A stretch of DNA of 64,000 nucleotides, taken from positions 1,426,001 to 1,490,000 of the forward strand of contig NZ_PYAW01000001.1 of NCBI RefSeq assembly GCF_003014755.1, in the 5' to 3' direction. Source of the stretch: Chitinophaga niastensis. Its GTDB lineage: Bacteria > Bacteroidota > Bacteroidia > Chitinophagales > Chitinophagaceae. The notes below the pieces were generated by a model, which was given only the letters and a program-made list of their open reading frames with translations, was not told the origin of the DNA and searched no databases. The translations under genes were made by a program, and so were the position numbers. Below are positions 32,992 through 41,439 of the stretch, piece after piece; the first letter of the stretch is position 1, and every line of letters begins with the position of its first letter.

Positions 32992-34818
32992 CTATTTCAA
33001 TACATCCAATATCGGGTGATCAAGCCCGCTTATTTCATTTGCTGCCGGCTTTATTAACTCCAGCACTGCTATTTTATTAACACCTTTCTTCAGCCATGCT
33101 GCAGGAACGTACAAGGTTTGCTGCGGGCCAATTTCCCAATATCTGCCTAAATGATGACCATTTATCCATACGGCGCCTTTTCCCCAGTTACTCATGTCCA
33201 GATAAGTATCTCCGGTGGCAGATAAAACAAAAGTACCTTCTTTCAATACCGGCGCATTGGCTGTTTGGATACTGGCGGTTGTTTGTTTTAATGCAGGGAG
33301 TTTATCAAAAGGTAATTTGTATTGCTGCCAGTTATGTAATTCCTGGTTGTTGAATACCACCTTTTCAGTAATTCCTTTTTTATTTTTCAGCAGATAAGGA
33401 CCGAAGTTAACACGGCCCAGATTTTCTACCAGTAATTCCAGTTTCACTTTGCCCGGAGGGAGCGTTATCTGCACACTATCTTGTTTTAATCTCCTGTCCA
33501 GTATAGCGACTCTTTTACCGTTTACAAATACCAGGCAATAATCGCGCAGATCTTTGATTTGTAACCAGGCAGTGTTGCCGCCTGTTAACGTAGTGCGGTA
33601 TAAAACCCATCCATAAGCCTGTCCGAGGTCCTCAAATGTTAAAGGGGTGTTGCTGGATACAGGAAGCGGTAAAAGGCTGAATAAAGGGCTTGTCTGGCTA
33701 AATTTAATTGCCGGTATTGTGATCACCGGTTTTTTAGCCGGAACATCAGGCAGCGATTGTCCTGCAGGTAAATGCCGGCCGATCACCTCTCTGAACTTCA
33801 TAAACTTTGGCGTGGCATTACCTGCTTCATCCAGCGGCGCATCATAGTCATAGCTGCTTATTTGTGGTTCATAAGCACTATTATCATCATAGTTGGCGCC
33901 ATTCATAAATCCCCTGGTTGTGCCACCATGAAACATGTACATATTGATAGAGATCCCTGCTGCCAGTACACCATCTAATTTTTTGAGATAATGTTCGTAG
34001 GGTACCGTGTGATGTTTGGCACCCCAGGAGTCAAACCAGGCGGGATACCACTCTGCAATGTAGAAAGGTCCTTTGCCGTTGTGATTGTCGCGGATCAGTT
34101 GCTTCACTTTCACAGGATCATCTATGCCGTTAACGGCGGGTAACAAACCTGGTAAATGTCCGTTAGATACATCTCCGGCAGGATCGCAGGTATAGAGTAA
34201 TCCATCAAAACCCGCATCTACAAACATTTTGCGGTTAACCTCCAGGTAATCTTTGTCATTGGAATAGGAACCATATTCATTTTCTATCTGCACCATTAAG
34301 ATGTTGCCGCCATGATTTACCTGTAAAGGCGCTAATTGTTTACCTACTGCATTGATATAATTACGATACGCTGCAAGGTATTTAGGCTCTTTGCTACGCA
34401 CTACCAGCCCTGCTTCTTTTTGCAGCCAGTAAGGATATCCGCCAAATTCCCATTCTGCACAAGCGTACGGACTGGGGCGCAGTACTACCCATAGTCCTTC
34501 TTCCTGTGCTATCTTTACAAAGGCTGCAATATCGTTATTGCCGGAAAAGTCATAGTGTCCTTTTTCCGGTTCATGCATATTCCAGAACATGTAAGTGCCT
34601 ACTGTATTCAGTCCCATTGCTTTGGCCATCTTCATCCTGTCACGCCAGCTTTCACGCGGTATACGCGCGCTGTGCATTTCCCCGGAAATCATCTGGAATG
34701 GTTTGCCATCCAGCAGGAAGGCCGAATCCCCTAATTCAAAAGTATGATGACCCTGCTGACCATTTACCCGCAGGATAAATAATAGCAGGATTAAAATAGT
34801 TGTACTTACTTTTTTCAT
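32992..34818 (-). CDS. Glycoside hydrolase family 35 beta-galactosidase
   Basis: 608 residues with a signal peptide (about 1-20, RVNGQ), so periplasmic or outer-membrane associated. The catalytic TIM barrel spans about 30-350: MISGEMHSARIPRESWRDRM, NTVGTYMFWNMHEPEKG, acid/base Glu181 in QIENEYGSY, nucleophile Glu256 in AEWYPAWFDSWG. C-terminal jelly-roll domains span about 390-600 (DMSNWGKGAVWINGHHLGRYW is diagnostic). GH35 enzymes remove terminal beta-galactose. It is the last gene of the locus, 11 nt after GH30. It likely takes galactose from oligosaccharides released by the GH30 enzyme. Confidence 0.94.
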   Translation of the reverse strand: MKKVSTTILILLLFILRVNGQQGHHTFELGDSAFLLDGKPFQMISGEMHSARIPRESWRDRMKMAKAMGLNTVGTYMFWNMHEPEKGHYDFSGNNDIAAFVKIAQEEGLWVVLRPSPYACAEWEFGGYPYWLQKEAGLVVRSKEPKYLAAYRNYINAVGKQLAPLQVNHGGNILMVQIENEYGSYSNDKDYLEVNRKMFVDAGFDGLLYTCDPAGDVSNGHLPGLLPAVNGIDDPVKVKQLIRDNHNGKGPFYIAEWYPAWFDSWGAKHHTVPYEHYLKKLDGVLAAGISINMYMFHGGTTRGFMNGANYDDNSAYEPQISSYDYDAPLDEAGNATPKFMKFREVIGRHLPAGQSLPDVPAKKPVITIPAIKFSQTSPLFSLLPLPVSSNTPLTFEDLGQAYGWVLYRTTLTGGNTAWLQIKDLRDYCLVFVNGKRVAILDRRLKQDSVQITLPPGKVKLELLVENLGRVNFGPYLLKNKKGITEKVVFNNQELHNWQQYKLPFDKLPALKQTTASIQTANAPVLKEGTFVLSATGDTYLDMSNWGKGAVWINGHHLGRYWEIGPQQTLYVPAAWLKKGVNKIAVLELIKPAANEISGLDHPILDVLK

Positions 34819-34829
34819 TATTTACTGAT

Positions 34830-36326
34830 TTATTTGTTCTGTATGTTGCCTGTTAATGTTACTACTGCACGTGCCGGAATGCTGATCCTGCCAGAAGAAA
34901 CACTAGCAGGTTGCAGACTTTCTTTTGCAGATGTTGTATAGCTGCGGATGCTGCCGGATTGTAGTGCAGCACAATCAAAATTAATATCTACCGCTGTTTG
35001 ATCACTGTTTACTATAATTATATTCAATGTATGGTTGATATTTTTAAAAGCAGATATGTATACTTTTTTCTTCTCCATACCATCTGTAATTTTTACCGCA
35101 ACCCTTTGTGCGCCGGGCCTTACAAACCGGCTGTAATTGCCGAGCACCCAAAGCATTTTAGTGTCCTGGTAGCTGCCGTCTGTTTTATTTTTGTCGATAT
35201 AAATTAATCCATCTTTATAATTATAGGGCGAAATTGCCAGCCACCATTGCCATGCGACAGCGTTGGCCACAGTCAGGTCATGATGAATAACATGGGCCAT
35301 ATATAAGGCTGCATCCATACCGGTATCTACTTTGTCGCCGTTTATTTCCCCCTCATTGCCCCCCAATATACAATATTCTGATTGCCAGAATTCCAGCCCA
35401 TTCAGTGCTGCCGCTAATCTTTTACGTATGGCTACAGCTGTGTCAGCAGGAGAAGTCGTGAAATAACTATGTGCGGCAATACCATGATAAACCGCTGGCA
35501 GGTGCCCCAGGTAAGTAGGGCTGTGTACATCAAAAAAAGCATTTATCTGCATTCCTTTCTCCGGCTTGTCTTCTTTAGCATACAGGTAATTTATCTTACC
35601 GGCTTCGGCTATCAGTATTTTGGTGGGGAGTTTGGCAGCTGTAAATGTTTCACTTATTTTTTTTGTGAGACCATAGATCTGCTCATTGTTATACGGGCAT
35701 CCTTCCTGGCCGCCGTCGCTCCAGTCCCACTGCGGCTCATTTACAGGGCTGATATAATTAAAAGTAACGCCAGTGATTTTGCGTACACCGGTAATCACTG
35801 CTCTCAAAAAATCTGCTACTGCAGTATATTTATCCGGGTTGATATTGCATTGTCCTTTTGACGCAAATGCTTTGCCATTGCTGGTGAACTGTACCGGCGG
35901 GCTATTCAGGAATCCAAGGAATTGTGGGACACCTCTTTTTTTAGCTGCCTGTAAAAACCATAATTGCCCTGCCTGTTTTTCCCAGTCGGCAGCCCTGCGC
36001 CATTCATCTTTGATACCGCTGCTATCGCCTTGTCTGGTGCTGCCGGCACCTATGTTAAATCGCCACATCGATAGCCCAATACCTTTAGGCTGACCGTTAG
36101 CCGTAGTATCAGTGCTAAACAGCCAATCGGCCAGCTGATTCTTTTTTTGCTCAGGCCAGTTGCCAACAAACTGACAGGACCATGCGTCTGAAGCGGCAAA
36201 GTTGCGGATGGTTTGAGCGGTTTGGTGAATATCGATAGAAACACGCATGGGGGCACTGCCGGAACCCTGTGCTGCAGCGGTTTGCAGCCATAAGAAAAGT
36301 AATAGTAAGCAGCGTAAAATTTTCAT
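34830..36326 (-). CDS. Glycoside hydrolase family 30 enzyme, possible endo-beta-1,6-galactanase
   Basis: 498 residues. Signal peptide about 1-20 (LQTAAAQ). TIM barrel with general acid/base Glu197 in SPVNEPQWDW and nucleophile Glu317 in FWQSEYCILGG; RFNIGAGS and FLNSPPVQFTSNGKA are typical of the family. A side beta-domain is formed by the N-terminal strand and about 420-498. GH30 includes glucosylceramidase, xylanase, beta-1,6-glucanase and beta-1,6-galactanase. The neighbouring GH35 gene favours a galactan, but the subfamily cannot be fixed by eye. It lies 77 nt after SusD with a stem-loop between, and 11 nt before GH35. Confidence 0.85.
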   Translation of the reverse strand: MKILRCLLLLFLWLQTAAAQGSGSAPMRVSIDIHQTAQTIRNFAASDAWSCQFVGNWPEQKKNQLADWLFSTDTTANGQPKGIGLSMWRFNIGAGSTRQGDSSGIKDEWRRAADWEKQAGQLWFLQAAKKRGVPQFLGFLNSPPVQFTSNGKAFASKGQCNINPDKYTAVADFLRAVITGVRKITGVTFNYISPVNEPQWDWSDGGQEGCPYNNEQIYGLTKKISETFTAAKLPTKILIAEAGKINYLYAKEDKPEKGMQINAFFDVHSPTYLGHLPAVYHGIAAHSYFTTSPADTAVAIRKRLAAALNGLEFWQSEYCILGGNEGEINGDKVDTGMDAALYMAHVIHHDLTVANAVAWQWWLAISPYNYKDGLIYIDKNKTDGSYQDTKMLWVLGNYSRFVRPGAQRVAVKITDGMEKKKVYISAFKNINHTLNIIIVNSDQTAVDINFDCAALQSGSIRSYTTSAKESLQPASVSSGRISIPARAVVTLTGNIQNK

Positions 36327-36343
36327 GCGCGTAAAAGAAGAAA

Positions 36344-36390
36344 GGATTGTTTCACGTAAAGATGCAAAACGCTTTGCCGTGAAACAATCC
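36344..36390 (-). repeat. Intercistronic stem-loop between SusD and GH30
   Basis: GGATTGTTTCACG (36344-36356) and CGTGAAACAATCC (36378-36390) pair perfectly (13 bp). Inside, GCAAA (36364-36368) and TTTGC (36373-36377) form a second stem that stacks on the 3' side. No T-run follows. It may set the ratio of transporter to enzyme mRNA by 3'-end protection or attenuation. Confidence 0.6.
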
Positions 36391-36403
36391 CTCAGTGAAA
36401 AAA

Positions 36404-38077
36404 TTAATATCCAGTATTCTGTAACAACTGATTATTGGAAGCCTGTATTTCTGATCTTGGAATAGGCAACCAGTAGTTTTTATCACTGAATAACCGGCCA
36501 CTTAACGCTACCTTTTGGGTATATGTAAATACACCGCCATTGCCAATAGTTACGTTGATACCATAAGCAGGTACATTTTCTGTTACGTTTGCAATCTTCC
36601 ATCTGCGTACATCATAAAAGCGATGTTCTTCAAAAGCCAGTTCCACCTGCCGTTCCCGGCGAATGGCATCACGCATTTGTGATTGTGATAACCCTGCTGT
36701 TAATCCAGGCTGATTAACACCGGACCGTTGCCTGATAAGGTTAACAGCACTGTATACACTGCCATCCGGGCCTGCAGCTTCGTTTTGCGCTTCTGCATAA
36801 TTCAGCAATACTTCTGCATAACGTAAATAGATCCATGGCTGCAAACCAGCTATATCCCAGGGATTATCTATCGGATTATTATCATCCATAAACTTACGCA
36901 GATAATAACCTGTTTTAGAAGTATTCCAGTTAGACGGACCATCTTTACTATCCTTGCCGCCAGGCGAAAATGTTTGTACGGTGCTGCCTCTGTAAGAAGC
37001 ACCATTGTACAGGATAGTAGCATACAAGCGGGCATCTCTGTTGACATACGGATTTTGCGGATCATATCCGGAAGTTGGATCTGTAATGAGTTTACCATTA
37101 TTCATTTCATAGGCATCTACCATATTCTGTAAAGGCGTATTGCCCGCCCATCCGCCGTAACCATTGGCGCCATTGGATATTTCCAGGCACACATGACGCG
37201 CACCAACAGCAAATTGTCTCGCAAAAATAATTTCGTTATTATCTGCTTTCAGAAATAATTTACTGTAATCAGGTGCCAGTGAATATTGAGATAATAGCAT
37301 CACTGCTTTGGCAGCATCAGCAGCGGCCTGCCAGGTACCTGCATTATACAAAGGACTGGCAGCATATAATAATAAACGGGCCTTTAATGCCAGCGCAGCC
37401 CCTTTGGTGGCTCTTCCTGTTTGCCAGCTGTTATCATTGGTCAGTGGGAGATCCTGTGCAGCTGCATCCAGTTCTCCTATGGTATAATCCAGGGATTCTT
37501 TTATGGTAGCTCTTTTAAATACCGCCGGATCTGTCAGATTTTCACTCATGTTATATTCTTTATTCCCCACCATTATCACGCCACCGTAGTTGCGGATCAG
37601 GTCATGATACCGGAAGGCACGGATAAAACGCAGTTCAGCAGTGAGCCTTTTATGGAGCGATGTACTCATCTGCACACTGTCAATATTATTCAGTGCATAG
37701 TTACATTCACGGATACTACGATAGCTCCTTCCCCAGATAGTACCTGCAATACCGGTATTTTCAGGTGCTAATTGCCCGCGTTGGATCAACCAGGTATTAT
37801 CATCATTGTTATAGATAGATTCATCTGTTACAGAACTCCATAAACCATATTCAAAGCCTCTGCCAAAGCCGGGAGAGCTGCCTTCGCCTTCTTTATCCTG
37901 TAATTTGATACTCAGGTAACGGTTGATCACATAATCCTGGAAAAGTAAAGAATCAGCCAGCACAGCATTCCCAAATATGCGATCTGTGGGCACAACATCC
38001 AGGTAATTTTTTTTGCAGGAAGATAACAGCACAGCAGATAACAACGCCAGGCTGTATATAATATTTGTAGTTTTCAT
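36404..38077 (-). CDS. SusD/RagB-family lipoprotein of the galactan locus
   Basis: 557 residues. Lipoprotein signal with LSAVLLSSC (lipidated Cys at 21). N-terminal SusD-like domain with RLTAELRFIRAFRYHDLIRNYGGVIMV and AALALKARLLLYAASPLY; C-terminal RagB domain with YLRYAEVLLNYAEAQNEA and RRERQVELAFEEHRFYDVRRWK. Surface glycan-binding partner of the SusC encoded 18 nt upstream. Together they should bind and import oligosaccharides from the polymer cut by GH30. Confidence 0.95.
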   Translation of the reverse strand: MKTTNIIYSLALLSAVLLSSCKKNYLDVVPTDRIFGNAVLADSLLFQDYVINRYLSIKLQDKEGEGSSPGFGRGFEYGLWSSVTDESIYNNDDNTWLIQRGQLAPENTGIAGTIWGRSYRSIRECNYALNNIDSVQMSTSLHKRLTAELRFIRAFRYHDLIRNYGGVIMVGNKEYNMSENLTDPAVFKRATIKESLDYTIGELDAAAQDLPLTNDNSWQTGRATKGAALALKARLLLYAASPLYNAGTWQAAADAAKAVMLLSQYSLAPDYSKLFLKADNNEIIFARQFAVGARHVCLEISNGANGYGGWAGNTPLQNMVDAYEMNNGKLITDPTSGYDPQNPYVNRDARLYATILYNGASYRGSTVQTFSPGGKDSKDGPSNWNTSKTGYYLRKFMDDNNPIDNPWDIAGLQPWIYLRYAEVLLNYAEAQNEAAGPDGSVYSAVNLIRQRSGVNQPGLTAGLSQSQMRDAIRRERQVELAFEEHRFYDVRRWKIANVTENVPAYGINVTIGNGGVFTYTQKVALSGRLFSDKNYWLPIPRSEIQASNNQLLQNTGY

Positions 38078-38095
38078 TGCTTGGTTTTTACAGGT

Positions 38096-41000
38096 TTAGA
38101 ACTTAACATTTACACCAACATTGATGATACGTTGCTGCGGATAAAACTGTCCGCTGCCACTGCTGCCTTCCGGATCGTAATCTTTTACTTTGGTGATGGT
38201 GAAAAGATTAAATGCATTGGCGTACACACGCAGTCCCCCAATTTTCATCCGCGACATAAAGCTGGCATTAATGTTATAGCCCAGTTCCACATTTTTTAAT
38301 CGCAGGAAAGAAGCATTATTGAGCCAGAAACTATTGCTGTAAAGGCCTCCATTGATGGAAGAGGAGGCACGGTCATCCGCCCTTGGATAGGTGCCACCAG
38401 TGTTGGTTGGGCTCCAGCGGTTATCTGCCCAGCTGCTGTAAAAATTGCCGATGGTACCGGATTCCGGCAGCACATACTGGCTCACATGTGTTTGGCCTGA
38501 TAATACAATAGATAGATCAAAACCTTTGTAATCTGCTCCCAGTACCACACCATACGTGATTTCAGGGATGTTGCCATACTTTGTTCTGATGGCATCATCC
38601 GCGGTAATCTTGCCATCCTGGTTATAATCTTCATAAATCAGATCTCCTAATTGGGCACCAGGTAAATGTGGGTGTTTGTTCAGGTCGTCTGCTGTTCTGA
38701 AAATGCCGATCGTATTATATAGCAGGTAAGTATTAAGCGGTCCGCCGGTTTGACGCTGATAAGGCAAGGTGCCCGCTGCTTCATCAATAAAAATAATTTT
38801 ACTTTTTGCGAGGGTCACGTTGCCGGCAATGCTGTAATGAATCCCGCTGTGGGTGCTGTTATTATACCCAAGCGCAGCTTCTATCCCTTTGCTGTTCACC
38901 TTACCAATGTTTTCAGCCGGTACCAGCGGATCTGATCCATAAGGATTTACAATACCAGATACCTGTGGAATGGAGGCATTGCGCTGGGTAAGGATTTTGG
39001 ATCTCTTTTGTTCAAAATAAATGAACTCCAGGGAGAAGTGATGCAGGAAAATCATATTCATACCCAAATCCATTTTCTTAGCGATTTCCCAGGTAATATT
39101 AGGATTGGCGAGTTTGGTTAAGTCCAGCCCCGGATGAATTTGTCCACCTATTACGTATTGACTGGTAAGTGAATAGTTGTCGGCATACTGGAATAATCCC
39201 ACATTGTCGTTACCCAGGGAACCGTAGGAACCACGCAGTTTCATGTCGTTGATAAAAGCAACCGGTTTAAACCATTCTTCTTTGGAGATGCGCCATCCGG
39301 CGGATACAGAAGGGAAGAAGCCGTATTGTTTGCCTTTTGGAAAGGTGGAAGATCCATCTTCGCGTGCCTGTACTTCTACAAGGTATTTTTCCATGTAGTC
39401 ATACGCGATTCTTCCGAAATAACTTTTCCTGGTAAAATTGTAGCTGCTGCCGGAATTGTTTTTATCGGTAGCAGCAGATCCTCCCTGTGATAATTCTGGT
39501 GTAAGGGCTGTCGGGAAATTTAGTCTGGAAGCACCTAAAATATCCTGTGTCGTTTTACTTTGTTCATAACCGACAAAGGCATTCAGATTATGATTACCAA
39601 TATGACGAACGTAATTCAGTTTGATGTTGGAGGTCAGTAATGCCTGGTTCTGTTGCTGCTCACTCAAAGAGGCCAGACCGCCGGAGCCGCCTACCACTAC
39701 CTTTTTGTAGGAAGTAGATGCCGGGTCATAGTTGTATAAGGTATAGGGCGTATTGAATGTTTTACTAAAGCTCCAGGATTTATCTGCTGAAAAATATCCG
39801 TCAACAGATAATCCTTCCACACCCGGAATAGCATATACTCCTTTCAGGATGCCATTGAACACCTGTGTAGGATTCCTGGTAGTACCGCCAATATCTGTTA
39901 CCTGCATCACTGGGTTATTATTTTCAATACCGGAAGTAGGTAATCCATTGGGGTATCTGTCCAGTGCCGTAGGATAAGCACGGTAGAGGGAGCGGAAAAT
40001 ATTTCCGGCGCCGGTGGTCGGATATTGGCGGTCTTCCTGACGACCGGATACATACAAACTCACCTTTAATCTTTTGGTTACATCTGCATCAATATTAGAT
40101 CTGAAGTTATATTGATGATAGCTGGTGGCACTGTTTTTATACAGTCCATCCTGACTGATCATACCTAGCGATACATAGTATCTCACATTTTCGCCGCCAC
40201 CATTTACAGACAGGCTATGCTGATTTTGTGTAGCTGTTTTCTTTAGTGTAGCTGCCTGCCAATCGGTGTTGGGATAATTTAACGGATCAGAACCATCGCT
40301 GAATTTTTGAATCTGTGCCGGTGTATAGAATTGATTCAGGCCTCCGGCAGGATTGGAATAATATTGAATTTCATTCATAAGGGCTGCATAAGTAGCCGCA
40401 TTGGCCATTTTAGGCAACCGTGTAGGGGAAGAAAATCCCTGGTTGAAACTATAATTGATGACCGGTTTACCGGTTTTACCTCTTTTAGTGGTTACCAGCA
40501 TTACGCCATTAGCCGCTCTGCTCCCATATACCGCGGCAGAGGCATCTTTCAGGATAGACACACTTTCGATATCGTTGGGGTCCAGCCGGTCCAGCCCACC
40601 TATTTGTCCGGGTACGCCATCCACCACTATCAATACGTCATTATTGCCGGTGGTGGCCAGTCCGCGGATAGAGAAGCTGGAGCCATCATACCCCGGTTCG
40701 CCGGACCTGTTATTGGCGATAAGGCCGGAAAAGCGCCCGGCAAGGGCGTTGGATAAATTGGGCTGCGGACTTTTTACAATATCCGCACCTTTTATAACAG
40801 AAATGGAGCCGGTAAGTGTGGCTTTCTTTTGTGTGCCATATCCTACTACCACTACCTCGGTCACATTTTTAGAGAGTGGCTCCAGAGATACTTTCAGTGC
40901 CGTTAGATTTTCTACAGGCAGCTCCAATGCATTATACGAAAGATGATTAAAGAGCAATGTATCGCCTTTAGCAGCAGCAATGGAAAATCGTCCGTTGTTA

Positions 41001-41215
41001 TCTGTTAAGGTGCCGGCTGATTTGTTTTTTACCCGCACCGTAACACCGGGGATAGCGGTTGTTTCTGATGTTACCTTTCCTGTGATGACCGCTTGCTGCG
41101 CCCATAGGGATGTTGCAGATAACAATAGCATCAGGAACAGGAGAATGTTGAAAACAGCGTGGCTCCGCACGTGGACATACATAACGCGATCCGTCCCGGA
41201 TAGAAATTTTTTCAT
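38096..41215 (-). CDS. SusC/RagA-type TonB-dependent transporter of the galactan locus
   Basis: 1040 residues from ATG 41215; the frame extends 25 codons upstream but those precede a clear signal sequence. Signal/TM about 20-41 (LLFLMLLLSATSLWAQQ); carboxypeptidase-like domain about 43-120 (ITGKVTSETTAIPGVTVRV); plug from about 125 (VVVVGYGTQKKATLTGSIS, SRAANGVMLVTTKRGK); barrel to the C-terminal strand VGVNVKF. Without an STN domain, it is expected to be controlled by the hybrid two-component protein encoded upstream, not by an anti-sigma factor. First gene of SusC-SusD-GH30-GH35. Confidence 0.95.
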   Translation of the reverse strand: MKKFLSGTDRVMYVHVRSHAVFNILLFLMLLLSATSLWAQQAVITGKVTSETTAIPGVTVRVKNKSAGTLTDNNGRFSIAAAKGDTLLFNHLSYNALELPVENLTALKVSLEPLSKNVTEVVVVGYGTQKKATLTGSISVIKGADIVKSPQPNLSNALAGRFSGLIANNRSGEPGYDGSSFSIRGLATTGNNDVLIVVDGVPGQIGGLDRLDPNDIESVSILKDASAAVYGSRAANGVMLVTTKRGKTGKPVINYSFNQGFSSPTRLPKMANAATYAALMNEIQYYSNPAGGLNQFYTPAQIQKFSDGSDPLNYPNTDWQAATLKKTATQNQHSLSVNGGGENVRYYVSLGMISQDGLYKNSATSYHQYNFRSNIDADVTKRLKVSLYVSGRQEDRQYPTTGAGNIFRSLYRAYPTALDRYPNGLPTSGIENNNPVMQVTDIGGTTRNPTQVFNGILKGVYAIPGVEGLSVDGYFSADKSWSFSKTFNTPYTLYNYDPASTSYKKVVVGGSGGLASLSEQQQNQALLTSNIKLNYVRHIGNHNLNAFVGYEQSKTTQDILGASRLNFPTALTPELSQGGSAATDKNNSGSSYNFTRKSYFGRIAYDYMEKYLVEVQAREDGSSTFPKGKQYGFFPSVSAGWRISKEEWFKPVAFINDMKLRGSYGSLGNDNVGLFQYADNYSLTSQYVIGGQIHPGLDLTKLANPNITWEIAKKMDLGMNMIFLHHFSLEFIYFEQKRSKILTQRNASIPQVSGIVNPYGSDPLVPAENIGKVNSKGIEAALGYNNSTHSGIHYSIAGNVTLAKSKIIFIDEAAGTLPYQRQTGGPLNTYLLYNTIGIFRTADDLNKHPHLPGAQLGDLIYEDYNQDGKITADDAIRTKYGNIPEITYGVVLGADYKGFDLSIVLSGQTHVSQYVLPESGTIGNFYSSWADNRWSPTNTGGTYPRADDRASSSINGGLYSNSFWLNNASFLRLKNVELGYNINASFMSRMKIGGLRVYANAFNLFTITKVKDYDPEGSSGSGQFYPQQRIINVGVNVKF

Positions 41216-41328
41216 AACGCAATAATTTAAAAAAGTGGAATAGTGGAATATCCGATTCTGGTTGCATAGGCAGGAAGCATCCGGCACCATGTTGTACGCA
41301 ATGTACTATGAGGGGCAGAGATGCCAGA

Positions 41329-41382
41329 GGGGGTAAATCATTTAAAAAAGGGGGTAAAATCGTAAATCGCGAAGGAGGTAAC
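41329..41382 (-). promoter_or_regulatory. Direct repeats upstream of the galactan-locus SusC, candidate regulator-binding sites
   Basis: On the minus strand TTTACCCCC occurs at 41329-41337 and again at 41350-41358, 21 bp apart, and a degenerate third copy (GTTACCTCC) lies at 41374-41382. They sit about 115-165 bp before the SusC start. Repeats two helical turns apart suit the AraC-type output domain of the hybrid regulator encoded next door. Confidence 0.55.
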
Positions 41383-41439
41383 TTATTAAGGATCAACAAA
41401 ACACAATATCTCCCAAAGGGGGAATAAATCGTTGGCGGC

